A stretch of 64,000 bases of DNA from an uncultured Eubacteriales bacterium (GCA_902765395.1 CACWZP010000004.1:336569-400568), one strand, 5' to 3'. Counted from the stretch's first letter, positions 6,817 through 15,483 are shown. Numbers and translations: made by a program. Notes: generated by a model not told the origin, from the letters alone.

Positions 6817-8796
6817 TCAGCCGATCTCGCTCCCGGGAGCCACGTCGCCGTCCACGGTCAAAAGCCGCACGCCGCCCTCCGGATCCTCGGCGCACAGCAG
6901 CATGCCCTCGGACACCTGGCCGGCCATCTTGCGCGGTGCGAAGTTGTTCACCAGCACCACGGTCTTGCCCACCATCTCCTCGGGGCTGTAATACTTGGCG
7001 ATGCCGGAGCAGACGGTCTTGGTCAGGCCGCCGCCGATGTCCAGCGTCTCCTTCAGCAGCTTGTCGCTCTTCTCCACCTTCTCGCAGGCGATCACCTTCG
7101 CCGCGATCAGCTTGATCTTCATGAAGTCGTCGAAGGAGGCGATGCCGTCGTCGGCCTTCTTCCCGGCCTTCTCCTGCTTCTTCTCTTCCTTCTTTTCGGC
7201 CTTCTCCGCCTGCTTGGCTTCCTTCTCCTTCTCGGCGGCCATGGCCTCCAGCTCCTTCTTGATGTCCACGCGCGGGAACAGGGCCTCGCCCTTCTTCACC
7301 ACGGTGCCCGCGGGCAGCTGGCCGAACTTCCGGACGCTCTCCCAGGTCTTCAGCGCCTCGTCCTTCACGCCCAGCTGCGCATAGATGCGCTCGGGGGTGG
7401 AGGGCATGGTGGGATAGATGTACACGCCCACGGCGCGGATGCACTCCGCCAGCACGTACATGACCGTGGCCAGCCGGGGCATGGTCGCCTCGTCCTTGCA
7501 GAGCACCCAGGGCTGGGTGATGTCGATATACTTGTTGCACTCGCCGATCAGCTTCCAGATCTCGGAGAGCGCCACGGAGAACTGCAGCTTGTCCATCTGC
7601 TCCTCGACGATATTCGGCAGGGCCTCGAAGTGGTCGATCAGCGCCCTGTCCGGCTCCTCGTAGGCATTCGGGGCCGGCACCACGCCGCCGAAGTACTTCT
7701 CGATCATCGCCACGGTGCGGCTGACCAGGTTGCCCAGGTCGTTCACCAGGTCGGCGTTCATGCGGGTGAGCAGCGCCTCGTTGGTGTAATTGCCGTCGGC
7801 GCCGAAGGGCATCTCGCGCATCAGGTAGTACCGCAGGGTGTCCACGCCGTAGCGCTTCACGATGGGGCCGGGATAGACGATGTTGCCCTTGGACTTGCTC
7901 ATCTTGTCCTCGCCGAACAGCAGCCAGCCGTGGCCGAACACCTGCTTGGGCAGGGGCAGCCCCAGCGCGTGGAGCATGATGGGCCAGTAGATGGTGTGGA
8001 AGCGCACGATCTCCTTGCCCACCAGGTGCACGTCCGCGGGCCAGTACTTCTTGAACAGCTCGTCGTGGTCGGTGCCGTAGCCCAGGGCGGTGATGTAGTT
8101 GGAAAGCGCGTCAATCCACACGTACACCACGTGGCTGGGGTCGAAGTCCACCGGCACGCCCCACTTGAAGGACGTGCGGGACACGCACAGGTCCTGCAGG
8201 CCGGGACGCAGGAAGTTGTTCAGCATCTCGTTGGCCCTCGACGGCGGCTGGATGAAGTCCGGGTGATCCTCGATATACTGGATCATCCAGTCCTGGTACT
8301 TGCTCATGCGGAAGAAGTAGCTCTCCTCCTTCATGGGCTCCACGGGGCGGCCGCAGTCCGGGCACTTGCCGTCCTTCACCTGGGTGGGCGTCCAGAAGCT
8401 CTCGCAGGGCGTGCAGTACAGGCCCTCGTATTCGCTCTTGTAGATGTCGCCCTGGTCGTAGAACTGCTTGAAGATCTTCTGCACGATCTTCATGTGCCGA
8501 TCCTCGGTGGTGCGGATGAAGTCATCGTACTCGATGTTCATCAGCTTCCACAGCTCCTTGGTCTCGGCCACGATCTTGTCCACGAACTGCTGGGGCGTCA
8601 CGCCGGCCTCGGCGGCCTTGCGCTCGATCTTCTGGCCGTGCTCGTCGGTGCCGGTGAGGAAGTAGGTGTCGAAGCCCGTCTGCTTCTTGAAGCGGGTCAT
8701 CGTGTCCGCCGCGACGGTGGTGTAGGTGTGGCCGATGTGCATGTTCCCGCTGGGATAGTAAATCGGCGTGGTCAGGTAAAACGTGGGCTTGGCCAT
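6817..8796 (-). CDS. metG: Methionine-tRNA ligase with C-terminal tRNA-binding domain
   Basis: 659 residues. It charges tRNA-Met with methionine. The class I signatures are HIGH at 20-23 and KMSKS at 298-302; the zinc-knuckle cysteines appear as CTPC and CPDC around 126-145. After the anticodon-binding domain comes a Lys/Glu/Ala-rich linker (EKEKEAKQAEKAEKKEEKK, ~545-580), then an EMAP-II-like OB-fold (IKLIAAKVIACEKV to SEIG) that gives the dimeric form. The start at 8796 follows GGGGAGAT; the frame continues upstream only into the T-box leader. Regulated by the Met T-box directly upstream. Confidence 0.97.
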   Translation of the reverse strand: MAKPTFYLTTPIYYPSGNMHIGHTYTTVAADTMTRFKKQTGFDTYFLTGTDEHGQKIERKAAEAGVTPQQFVDKIVAETKELWKLMNIEYDDFIRTTEDRHMKIVQKIFKQFYDQGDIYKSEYEGLYCTPCESFWTPTQVKDGKCPDCGRPVEPMKEESYFFRMSKYQDWMIQYIEDHPDFIQPPSRANEMLNNFLRPGLQDLCVSRTSFKWGVPVDFDPSHVVYVWIDALSNYITALGYGTDHDELFKKYWPADVHLVGKEIVRFHTIYWPIMLHALGLPLPKQVFGHGWLLFGEDKMSKSKGNIVYPGPIVKRYGVDTLRYYLMREMPFGADGNYTNEALLTRMNADLVNDLGNLVSRTVAMIEKYFGGVVPAPNAYEEPDRALIDHFEALPNIVEEQMDKLQFSVALSEIWKLIGECNKYIDITQPWVLCKDEATMPRLATVMYVLAECIRAVGVYIYPTMPSTPERIYAQLGVKDEALKTWESVRKFGQLPAGTVVKKGEALFPRVDIKKELEAMAAEKEKEAKQAEKAEKKEEKKQEKAGKKADDGIASFDDFMKIKLIAAKVIACEKVEKSDKLLKETLDIGGGLTKTVCSGIAKYYSPEEMVGKTVVLVNNFAPRKMAGQVSEGMLLCAEDPEGGVRLLTVDGDVAPGSEIG

Positions 8797-8818
8797 GGTT
8801 ATCTCCCCCTGTCGATAA

Positions 8819-9064
8819 AATAGCGCGCCCCTGACGTGCAGGGGCGCGAAGTGCGCGGTACCAACCCTTTTCACGCGATTCCAGCAGAATCGCGCCTTGG
8901 ATGCCTGTAACGTGGCGGCAGGTGTGCCGACGTCGGGCGCTCAAGCCTTGCGGCAGTTCACGTCCGAAGCTCCGGAGCCATGTTCGCGCGCCCTCCGCCG
9001 TCGGCTCTCACCCGCCCCGACTCTCTTTGGGTTTCCGGCCGCGCTACTCTCTCCATCAAAGCCG
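8819..9064 (-). promoter_or_regulatory. T-box leader of metG (Met specifier)
   Basis: Read on the minus strand, the leader shows the Stem I elements AGAGAG and GGTGAGAGCC, an ATG triplet in a GAACATGGC context as likely specifier, and the T-box/antiterminator core AAAGGGTTGGTACCGCG (8853-8871 region). The terminator is the CGCGCCCCTG...CAGGGGCGCG stem with a short T-rich end at 8819-8848. Uncharged tRNA-Met is expected to stabilise the antiterminator and allow metG transcription. Confidence 0.9.
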
Positions 9065-9072
9065 TTGCAACC

Positions 9073-9102
9073 ATTATAATGCCCCGGCATGTTAAAAGTC
9101 AA
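9073..9102 (-). promoter_or_regulatory. Promoter of the metG T-box transcript
   Basis: On the minus strand TTGACT (9097-9102) and TATAAT (9073-9078) are 18 bp apart, placing the start of transcription just before the T-box. Confidence 0.75.
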
Positions 9103-9215
9103 GCCTATAGCCGGATATATGTTGAAGCGATGGCCGCCGCATTCCTTCTTTCCATCCGGCCGAAAATATGCTATCATATTTCCAGCTCAATTACACACGG
9201 AAAGGATGTGTACCC

Positions 9216-10757
9216 ATGCCCGCAAAGTGGTTGAAAGACGCGGTTTTCTATGAGATCTATCCCCAGTCGTTCAAGGACACCAACAAGGACGGCATCGGCG
9301 ATTTCCAGGGCATCATCGAAAAGCTGGATTACATCAAGGCCCTGGGCTGCAACGCGCTGTGGATCAACCCCTGCTTCGACTCCCCCTTCCACGACGCCGG
9401 CTACGACGTGCGCGACTACAAAAAGGCGGCCGGGCGCTACGGCACCAACGAGGACCTGTATCGGCTGTTTGACGAAGCCCACAAAAAGGGCATCCGGGTG
9501 CTGCTGGATTTGGTGCCCGGACACACCAGCGAGGAGCACCCCTGGTTCCGCCAAAGCCAGAGCGCCGACCAGCCCAACGAATTCTCCAACCGCTACATCT
9601 GGACGGACAACTGGTTCTGCGGCAGCAACCTGAACTACATCGCCGGCGAGGCCGAGCGGCCCAACGCCTACATCGTCAACTTCTTCAAGTGCCAGCCCGC
9701 GCTGAACTTCGGCTTTTTGAAGCCCCAGGAGCCCTGGCAGCTGCCCATGGACCACCCGGACTGCGTGGCCACCCGCGAGGCCATGAAGGACGTGATGCGC
9801 TTCTGGCTGTCCCACGGCTGCGACGGCTTCCGGGTGGACATGGCCGCGTCGCTGGTGAAGTACGACGACGAGGTGAAGTCCGGCACCTGCGCCATCTGGC
9901 GGGAGGTACGCGGGATGCTGGACAGCGAGTTCCCCGAGGCCGCCATCGTGGCGGAGTGGGCGCGGCCGGACCTTTCGCTGCCCGCGGGCTTCGACATGGA
10001 CTTCATCCTGAACGACCCCCACACCCACTATGCCTCGCTGCTCAGGGACTACAACGCCCCCGTGGACAACACGTATTTCAAGAAGGACGCCCCGGCCCGG
10101 GACATCAACCGGTTCATGGACGTGTACCGGCGCTGGTATGAGCAGACGAAGGGCGTGGGCTACATCTGCCTGCCCACCTGCAACCACGACACGCCCCGCC
10201 CCCGCTTTGGCCTGGACGAGACGGAGCTGAAGCTGGCCTACGCTTTCATATTCACCATGCCCGGCGTGCCGTTCCTCTACTACGGCGACGAGATCGGCAT
10301 GCGCTACCAGGACGGCCTGCCCACGAAGGAGGGCGGCTACCAGCGCACCGGCACCCGCACGCCCATGCAGTGGGACGGCGGAAAGAACCTGGGCTTCTCC
10401 GAAGCGGAGGCCGAAGCGCTCTACCTGCCCGTGGATCCCGCCGCCGACGCGCCCACCGTGGCCGCCCAGGAGGCCGACCCCGCTTCCCTGCTGAACACCG
10501 TGAAGGCGCTGCTCAAGCTTCGCCACGAAAACGCGGACCTGCAGGCCGACGGGCCGTTCGAGGCGCTCTGCTCCGAGCCGGAAAAGCCATTCGTCTACCG
10601 GCGCGGCGGCCTGGTGCTGGCGGTAAACCCCGCCGGGGAAGCCGCAACCGTCAGGCTCCCCGCCCAGGGCATGAAGCCCATATTCACCCTCGGCAACGCC
10701 TCCGTCGACGGCGGCACCCTCACCCTCGGTGCGCAGTCGTTCGTGGTGCTGAAATAA
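9216..10757 (+). CDS. GH13-family alpha-glycosidase (alpha-amylase/oligoglucosidase type)
   Basis: 513 residues, no signal peptide, so cytoplasmic. It hydrolyses or rearranges alpha-glucosidic bonds in maltodextrin- or isomaltose-like oligosaccharides. The GH13 conserved regions are present: DLVPGHTSEEHPWF (region I), GFRVDMAAS with nucleophile Asp208, IVAEWARP with acid/base Glu247 and CNHDTPRP with Asp325. Region I has PGHTS where most members have VNHTS, a modest variant. Subfamily cannot be fixed by eye; oligo-1,6-glucosidase, alpha-glucosidase or trehalose-related enzymes are all possible. ATG at 9216 has AAAGGA at 9201-9206. It stands alone, divergent from metG. Confidence 0.9.
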   Translation: MPAKWLKDAVFYEIYPQSFKDTNKDGIGDFQGIIEKLDYIKALGCNALWINPCFDSPFHDAGYDVRDYKKAAGRYGTNEDLYRLFDEAHKKGIRVLLDLVPGHTSEEHPWFRQSQSADQPNEFSNRYIWTDNWFCGSNLNYIAGEAERPNAYIVNFFKCQPALNFGFLKPQEPWQLPMDHPDCVATREAMKDVMRFWLSHGCDGFRVDMAASLVKYDDEVKSGTCAIWREVRGMLDSEFPEAAIVAEWARPDLSLPAGFDMDFILNDPHTHYASLLRDYNAPVDNTYFKKDAPARDINRFMDVYRRWYEQTKGVGYICLPTCNHDTPRPRFGLDETELKLAYAFIFTMPGVPFLYYGDEIGMRYQDGLPTKEGGYQRTGTRTPMQWDGGKNLGFSEAEAEALYLPVDPAADAPTVAAQEADPASLLNTVKALLKLRHENADLQADGPFEALCSEPEKPFVYRRGGLVLAVNPAGEAATVRLPAQGMKPIFTLGNASVDGGTLTLGAQSFVVLK

Positions 10758-10760
10758 TAA

Positions 10761-10903
10761 AACCGGATTGCCACGTCGGGACATTTCATGTCCCTCCTCG
10801 CAATGACGCTGCGGGATGCTGCAATGCGCGAGTTCAATCGCTGCCTACAATGTCATTGCGAGGAGTTCAAGGCATAAGCCCTGAACGACGTGGCAATCCG
10901 GTT
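10761..10903. repeat. 143-bp palindromic repeat (MITE/REP-like)
   Basis: Terminal inverted repeats of 18 perfect bases (10761-10778, 10886-10903, starting AACCGGATTGCCACG) enclose a second inverted pair (CCTCGCAATGAC near 10794-10806 and its complement at 10852-10863) and a small GGGACAT/ATGTCCC hairpin. It carries no gene. The motif resembles repeats seen in many bacterial genomes. It lies between convergent genes and could act as a transcription barrier. Confidence 0.85.
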
Positions 10904-10959
10904 CTTAATCAATGGCACACCTCACGCGGCCCTGTCTCGACTCAGCGCTCCAAACCCAC

Positions 10960-12243
10960 CTACGCCCACACCAGCCAGATCACCAGCGCGCCAGAGGCGG
11001 CGGCGATCAGCGTGAAGGGCACGCCGATGCGCAGGAAATCCTTCGTCTCCACCTTGTAGCCCTCCTTCTGGAGGATGCCGATGCCGGCGATGTTGGCGGA
11101 GGCGCCGATGGGCGTGATGTTGCCGCCCAGGGTCGCGCCGATCAGCAGCCCGAAGGCCAGCAGGTACGGCTCGATGCCCAGCTTGGCGGAGATGCTGCCC
11201 ACCACCGGCAGCATGGTGGCCACATAGGGGATGTTGTCGATGAACGCGCTCAGCAGCACCGACACGGCCACGATCAGTGCGTACATCACCAGCTTGCCCC
11301 CGCCGCCGATGCTCACGAACAGCTGGGCGATGGCCTCGATCACGCCCGCGGCGGTGAGGCCCTGGATCACCATGAACAGGCCCGTCAGCAGCAGCAGCGT
11401 CTTGTAGTCGATGGACTTCGCCACGCCGGCGAGCAGCGCCCTGCCCCCGCCGCGCAGCGCCTCGTAGGCCACGCCGATCGCCGCCAGCGCCATGCAAATG
11501 ATGCCGTTGGTCAGCTCGGGCCGGTTGGGGAACTGGCTGGCCGCGATCAGCAGCAGCACCGTGCCCAGCAAGAGCGCCATGGGCACGTAGTCCTTCACCT
11601 CGGTCATCTTCCCGGGGACGATCTTCCGGCCCTTCTCCGCCCGGAACAGCCACAGCAGCACTGGCACGGTCAGCAGCGCGCCCACCTCCACGGCGAAGAA
11701 GATGCCCAGCCGCCCGTGGAACGCGAAGAAGTCGTTGAAGCTCATGCCCACATAGCCCGCCAGCAGGATGGACGTGGTGTCGCCCACCAGCGTGGCCGCG
11801 CCCTGCAGGTTGCTGGACACGGCGATGGCGATGATCACCGGGATGGGGTTGGTCTTGATCTGCTTCGCCACGGCCAGGCCCACCGGGGCCACCATCAGCA
11901 CCGTGGCCACGTTGTCCACGAAGGCGGAGATCAGCCCGGAGAACAGGCTCAGCGCCACGATGGCCCAGCGCACGTCCGGCACGATCTTCAAAAGCCCCTC
12001 CGCCATCCGCTGGGGCATGCCGCTTTGGATGAACAGCTCCACCACGACCATGGTGCCCGTGAGCATCATCAGCACGTTCCAGTTGATGGCCGCGACGGCC
12101 CCGCCAATGGGCAGTATGCCGATGACAATGAATACCGCCGCCGCGCTCAGCGCGATGATCCACCGCTGCTCCGAGAACTTCAGCAGCAAGACGTACATCG
12201 CCGCGAACAGCGCCAGCGCCACCCACATCTGATTCAAGTCCAT
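10960..12243 (-). CDS. Ion-transporter-superfamily permease (ArsB/NhaD/SLC13-like)
   Basis: 427 residues, about 11-12 hydrophobic segments. The repeated architecture of the IT superfamily is visible, with NVLMMLTGTMVVVELF in the first half and paired hairpin-like motifs SAFVDNVATVLMVAPV and SAFIDNIPYVATMLPV, each a D-N segment typical of ArsB/NhaD-type carriers; NLQGAATLVGDTTSILL and GGNITPIGASANIAGIG are the matching second motifs. It should move an ion or small anion across the cytoplasmic membrane; substrate (Na+/H+, arsenite, dicarboxylate or metal) is not decided by sequence. ATG at 12243 has GGAGGGG directly before it. No arsR or arsC lies nearby. It sits behind a structured leader with an internal terminator. 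Confidence 0.85.
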   Translation of the reverse strand: MDLNQMWVALALFAAMYVLLLKFSEQRWIIALSAAAVFIVIGILPIGGAVAAINWNVLMMLTGTMVVVELFIQSGMPQRMAEGLLKIVPDVRWAIVALSLFSGLISAFVDNVATVLMVAPVGLAVAKQIKTNPIPVIIAIAVSSNLQGAATLVGDTTSILLAGYVGMSFNDFFAFHGRLGIFFAVEVGALLTVPVLLWLFRAEKGRKIVPGKMTEVKDYVPMALLLGTVLLLIAASQFPNRPELTNGIICMALAAIGVAYEALRGGGRALLAGVAKSIDYKTLLLLTGLFMVIQGLTAAGVIEAIAQLFVSIGGGGKLVMYALIVAVSVLLSAFIDNIPYVATMLPVVGSISAKLGIEPYLLAFGLLIGATLGGNITPIGASANIAGIGILQKEGYKVETKDFLRIGVPFTLIAAASGALVIWLVWA

Positions 12244-12250
12244 CCCCTCC

Positions 12251-12415
12251 AATAAAAAAGCAGATATAGCCGCGCTATACCTGTTCTCAAGGAGGGCACA
12301 CGCATAGCAGGGCCATGCGAGTCTCACAATTTAAAGCCTCGCCGGGACTTTCGTCCGTGATGACGGCTTGACTCCGCGCAGGCGCGGCTGTTACTCCCTC
12401 TCACCTGTCATTATA
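12251..12415 (-). promoter_or_regulatory. Structured leader with intrinsic terminator, candidate metal- or ion-sensing riboswitch
   Basis: On the minus strand a TATAAT (12410-12415) is followed by a ~110-nt structured region (12290-12402) closed by GAGGG/CCCTC, with nested stems and the segments GGGAGTAAC, GTCATCACGG, GGCGAGGCTTT and GTGAGAC. It ends in a terminator hairpin CAGGTATAGC...GCTATATCTG (12261-12283) plus CTTTTTTA, placed just before the Shine-Dalgarno of the permease. Parts resemble the yybP-ykoY manganese riboswitch (GGGGAGUAG, GUCAUCA, GAGACC), but the match is incomplete. A sodium- or lithium-type class would also suit the transporter. Confidence 0.65.
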
Positions 12416-12448
12416 TCATCCTGTTTGGGCCTTATGGCTACGTTTGGG

Positions 12449-13084
12449 TTAAGATTCCAGCGCCGCGATCTCTTTTTCCACGTTCTGATAGAACCGGGCG
12501 ATGTGCAGCCCGTCCACCAGGCCGTGGTGGGCCAGCAGCGTCACCGGCATCATCAGCCGCCCGCGGTGGTCCTCCTCAAATCTTCCCCAGGATATGCGGG
12601 GGTTCGACTCGTCTCCGCCCGCCGTGGGCTGGATCAGCTGGGTGTACTTCAGCCAGGGCAGACTGGTGACAAAGTACAGCCCCTCCACGTCAACGTCCTC
12701 CTCGATGGAGCCGCCCGCGCGGCATCTGGCGCGCTCCTCATCGGCATAGGGCAGGTACTCGTCCCAGTCCATGGCGTGGTACAGCGTGCAGTAGGCATAG
12801 GTGCCGTCCTCCCGCAGCTCCACGTGGCTGGTGCCGCAGGCGTCGTACTCGGCGATGCCGCCGCCGTGGATGCGCCGCCGAAGCTCCGGCACGGCATCCG
12901 CCGCCAGCGCCGCGATGTGCATGAACGCCGCGTAGAACGAGCAGCCCCGCGCCGCGCAGAAGCCCTTGAGCGCCGTCACGTCCACCTCCGCCGTCACGCC
13001 TGCCATGGGGCTTTGCAGGGAGCGGAAGTAGTCAAAGTGCTCCCTGCGGGGATAGGTGTCCATATCGATCATGCGGTAGTTCAC
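12449..13084 (-). CDS. Chloramphenicol acetyltransferase-like protein (CATRA family)
   Basis: 211 residues, the length of type A chloramphenicol acetyltransferases, which form trimers and transfer acetyl from acetyl-CoA to a hydroxyl. The N-terminus YRMIDMDTYPRREHFDYF matches the family start, and the catalytic motif HHGLVDGLHIARFYQ gives catalytic His187. The usual family motif is HHAVCDGYH; here D is kept but C is V. A GTG start at 13084 was chosen because of a perfect GGAGGTGA five bases upstream on the minus strand. True antibiotic resistance cannot be inferred: many such chromosomal genes have other acceptors. It probably shares the upstream pfk terminator region as its own promoter zone. 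Confidence 0.85.
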   Translation of the reverse strand: MNYRMIDMDTYPRREHFDYFRSLQSPMAGVTAEVDVTALKGFCAARGCSFYAAFMHIAALAADAVPELRRRIHGGGIAEYDACGTSHVELREDGTYAYCTLYHAMDWDEYLPYADEERARCRAGGSIEEDVDVEGLYFVTSLPWLKYTQLIQPTAGGDESNPRISWGRFEEDHRGRLMMPVTLLAHHGLVDGLHIARFYQNVEKEIAALES

Positions 13085-13112
13085 GCTTCTCACCTCCGGC
13101 TGAAATGAAACA

Positions 13113-13150
13113 CCGGCATCCGGCCCTGGAATCAGCGGGACGGATGCCGG
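13113..13150 (-). terminator. Terminator after the phosphofructokinase gene
   Basis: Perfect 10-bp arms CCGGCATCCG and CGGATGCCGG with an 18-base loop are followed on the minus strand by TGTTTCATTT. Placed 30 bases after the kinase stop. Confidence 0.6.
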
Positions 13151-13179
13151 ATTTTGCCTCACGGCTATAAATGATTGCC

Positions 13180-14439
13180 TTACGCGATGGGCTCGGCCTT
13201 CACCTTGGCCAGGTGCACGAAGCGCGGCAGGCTGTTTTCCTTGGGCAGCTGGGTCTCGCCCTGGATCAGCGGCAGCGCGTAGTCGATGAAGTCCTGGGTC
13301 AGGCCGTCGCCGGTCTCGGTGATCCACTCGACGGGCACCTTCTTCTCGGTGTTGGCCACGTCGGTGAGGTTGAACAGCTTGATGTTGCAGACGTACTTGC
13401 CGTCCACGTAGGTGCGCTCGAAGCCCACCATCTTGTCGGTGATACCCGCGACGGCGTTCTCAACGGCGGCCTTGCCGGCGGAGAAGCTCTCGTCGATGTC
13501 GGTCTGGGAAGCGCAGTGGGCCGCGCAGCGCTGCAGCAGGCTCAGCTCGATGCCGCGCACCTTCGCGCCGGTGGCGGCCTTCAGGTGGTTGGCCAGGAAG
13601 GAGGCCAGGCCGCCCAGCTGGGTGTGGCCGAAGGCGTCCTTGGCGGCGTTGGCAGAGCCGTACTCGCTGATGAACTTGCCGTCCTTGTCGTGGATGCCCT
13701 CGGACACCACCACCAGGCACTTCTTCTGCCTGGCGTAGATGGCCTTGACCTTCTCGGTGAAGGCGTCCAGGTCGAAGTCCTTCTCGGGCAGGTAGATCAG
13801 GTCGGCGCCGTCGCCGGCGAAGCCCGCCAGGGCGGCCGCGGCGGTCAGCCAGCCCGCGTGACGGCCCATGCACTCGATCACGGTGATCATGCCGGTGTCA
13901 TACACGGTGGAATCGCGGTACACTTCCATCACGGAGGTGGCGATGTACTTGGCGGCGGAGGCGAAGCCGGGGCAATGGTCGGTGCCGTACAGGTCGTTGT
14001 CGATGGTCTTGGGGATGCCCATCACGCGGCACTCATAGCCGTTCTTCAGCATGAACTTGCTGATCTTGTTGCAGGTGTCCATGCTGTCGTTGCCGCCGTT
14101 GTAGAAGAAGTAGCGCACGTTGTACTTCCTGAAGATCTCCAGGATGCGCTTGTAGTCGGTGTCGTCCTCGTCGGGATCGGCCAGCTTATAGCGGCAGGAG
14201 CCCAGCGCGGAGGAGGGGGTGTACTTCATGTAGGAGAGCTCCTTGGGGTCCTCCTTGCCCATGTCGATCAGGTCGTCGTCCAGCACGCCCTTGATGCCGT
14301 GCAGCGCGCCCAGGACCTGGGTGATGTCCGGATTCTCCAGCGCGGTCTTGATCGCGCCGTAGGCGGAAGCGTTGATGACGGCGCTGGGGCCGCCGGACTG
14401 ACCGATGATGCATGCGCCTTTCAGCTGGCTCATTGTCAT
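13180..14439 (-). CDS. 6-phosphofructokinase, probably diphosphate (PPi)-dependent
   Basis: 419 residues, longer than the ~320 of bacterial ATP-type PfkA. It phosphorylates fructose 6-phosphate at the committed step of glycolysis. The phosphate-donor motif reads GGNDS (115-119), not the GGDGS of ATP enzymes, and PKTIDNDL has Lys where ATP-dependent enzymes have Gly; both mark the PPi-using group, whose reaction is reversible. MGRHAGW and the GIELSLLQR sugar-phosphate segment are also present. The start at 14439 or at the next ATG, 14433, are both near AAAGGA. A promoter with TTGACG and TATATT lies upstream at 14501-14529. Confidence 0.92.
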   Translation of the reverse strand: MTMSQLKGACIIGQSGGPSAVINASAYGAIKTALENPDITQVLGALHGIKGVLDDDLIDMGKEDPKELSYMKYTPSSALGSCRYKLADPDEDDTDYKRILEIFRKYNVRYFFYNGGNDSMDTCNKISKFMLKNGYECRVMGIPKTIDNDLYGTDHCPGFASAAKYIATSVMEVYRDSTVYDTGMITVIECMGRHAGWLTAAAALAGFAGDGADLIYLPEKDFDLDAFTEKVKAIYARQKKCLVVVSEGIHDKDGKFISEYGSANAAKDAFGHTQLGGLASFLANHLKAATGAKVRGIELSLLQRCAAHCASQTDIDESFSAGKAAVENAVAGITDKMVGFERTYVDGKYVCNIKLFNLTDVANTEKKVPVEWITETGDGLTQDFIDYALPLIQGETQLPKENSLPRFVHLAKVKAEPIA

Positions 14440-14500
14440 TCATTCCTTTCAAATATCGCTTTGTATTTTCCGCGGGGCGTTCCCCCGCGCGCACAGATCA

Positions 14501-14529
14501 AATATAGCATAAATCCCGGCCCCCGTCAA
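14501..14529 (-). promoter_or_regulatory. Promoter of the phosphofructokinase gene
   Basis: Minus-strand TTGACG (14524-14529) and TATATT (14501-14506) with 17-bp spacing; the ~55-base leader holds a GC-rich hairpin (GCGGGG...CCCCGC). Confidence 0.65.
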
Positions 14530-14876
14530 ACCCAATAGGGTTAAATCTGCACAGTCGGCTGCTTTTCATTCCTGCTGAAAACAATTGTCCGGATTCCCTC
14601 CCGCCGAAGCGCGCCGGTCGATTTCACCGCCGGGAAAACCCGTTTCATTTCGACCAAATTCGACAGCGATATTTCCGCAATGTGCGCAAAAGATGACATG
14701 ATGCATAAAAATTGTAATATACAACTGTATATTCCTTGCATATATGCATTTATTTTCACAATGCAACGCAGGAATTTGCAGGAAAAACGTCGTATAATTA
14801 TTAGCATATGCAATGCATATACAGTACCCGAAGCACATATAATAGTTCAGAACAAATCATCGGGAGGGTAGATGCA
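14530..14876 (+). promoter_or_regulatory. AT-rich intergenic region with two ATATGCA palindromes and a -10 box
   Basis: This 347-base stretch between divergent genes holds no frame worth calling. The right half is very AT-rich. It contains TGCATATATGCA (14737-14748), a TATAAT at 14793-14798 with no good -35 box, and ATATGCA-A-TGCATAT (14806-14820) just past it, the place for a repressor or activator site. A closely similar palindrome lies in front of argF. Confidence 0.55.
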
Positions 14877-15392
14877 ATGGAAAACGTGAAGTCAGGCTTG
14901 CGCGGTTTTTCGGCACTTAGCGCGCGGAAGAAGGCAGTCGTCCTCGCCGCATGCGCCTTGGTGCTCGCGCTGATCGTCGCGCTTTGCATATCCATCAATA
15001 TGCGATCGAATATACAGAAGGAATATACAGCCGCGCGCAACCAGGCGGGCGAGGCGCTGTATTCGAATCTGTACATACTGATGCAGACCTTTGACATGAC
15101 CGGCGTTCCCAACACAGACGTGCAGAACGCCATACTGCCCCAGATGCGGGACTACTTCATCGCATCGGTGACGCTGAACAACCTGATCACCCAGACCTAC
15201 GGCCCCCGATACACGGTGCTGACGGAGGAGGATGTGAACAACCTCACCGCCGCCTTCACCTCCTACGAGACGGCCTACCGCAACAACACCCCCACCGACC
15301 TGGCCCAGAGCAACATGCGCGCCTGCATGGAGCGCGTGAAGGAGCTGCTCAATTCCCGGTACAGCCAGGGCGTGCTGAGGGCGGGAAGATAG
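14877..15392 (+). CDS. Membrane-anchored protein of unknown function
   Basis: 171 residues. A basic N-terminus (KSGLRGFSALSARKK) precedes one transmembrane helix at ~20-41 (AVVLAACALVLALIVALCISI). The rest is a predicted helical domain outside the membrane (IQKEYTAARNQAGEALYSN onward), ending in LNSRYSQGVLRAGR. The helix starting NIQKEYTAARNQ faintly recalls LemA proteins, but the other LemA motifs are missing, so I leave it unnamed. ATG at 14877 has GGGAGG at 14862-14867. It is monocistronic, with a strong terminator ~60 bases after the stop. Confidence 0.75.
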   Translation: MENVKSGLRGFSALSARKKAVVLAACALVLALIVALCISINMRSNIQKEYTAARNQAGEALYSNLYILMQTFDMTGVPNTDVQNAILPQMRDYFIASVTLNNLITQTYGPRYTVLTEEDVNNLTAAFTSYETAYRNNTPTDLAQSNMRACMERVKELLNSRYSQGVLRAGR

Positions 15393-15450
15393 CGTTCAGC
15401 GACGCATGGCGAGCGAAGACAGGAGGGCGGCATGCCGCTGCCCGCAACCC

Positions 15451-15483
15451 AAAAAGCCTTTCCCCTGTGGGAAGGCTTTTTGT
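15451..15483 (+). terminator. Strong Rho-independent terminator
   Basis: AAAAAGCCTTTCCC and GGGAAGGCTTTTT form a perfect stem around CTGT, with T-runs in both directions. Confidence 0.85.

Noticed and set aside
10761-10903. Palindromic repeat as an insertion sequence
   Set aside because: Only 143 bp, no transposase gene; better called a MITE/REP-like repeat.
10960-12243. Arsenite efflux pump ArsB
   Set aside because: The superfamily fits, but no arsR, arsC or arsA is near, and the leader suggests another ion; the substrate is left open.
10912-12255. A 447-codon plus-strand frame opposite the permease
   Set aside because: Gln/His-rich composition with no motifs, while the minus-strand frame has clear membrane helices.
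12449-13084. A true chloramphenicol resistance gene
   Set aside because: The family is right, but chromosomal CAT-like genes often have other substrates, and there is no mobile context here.
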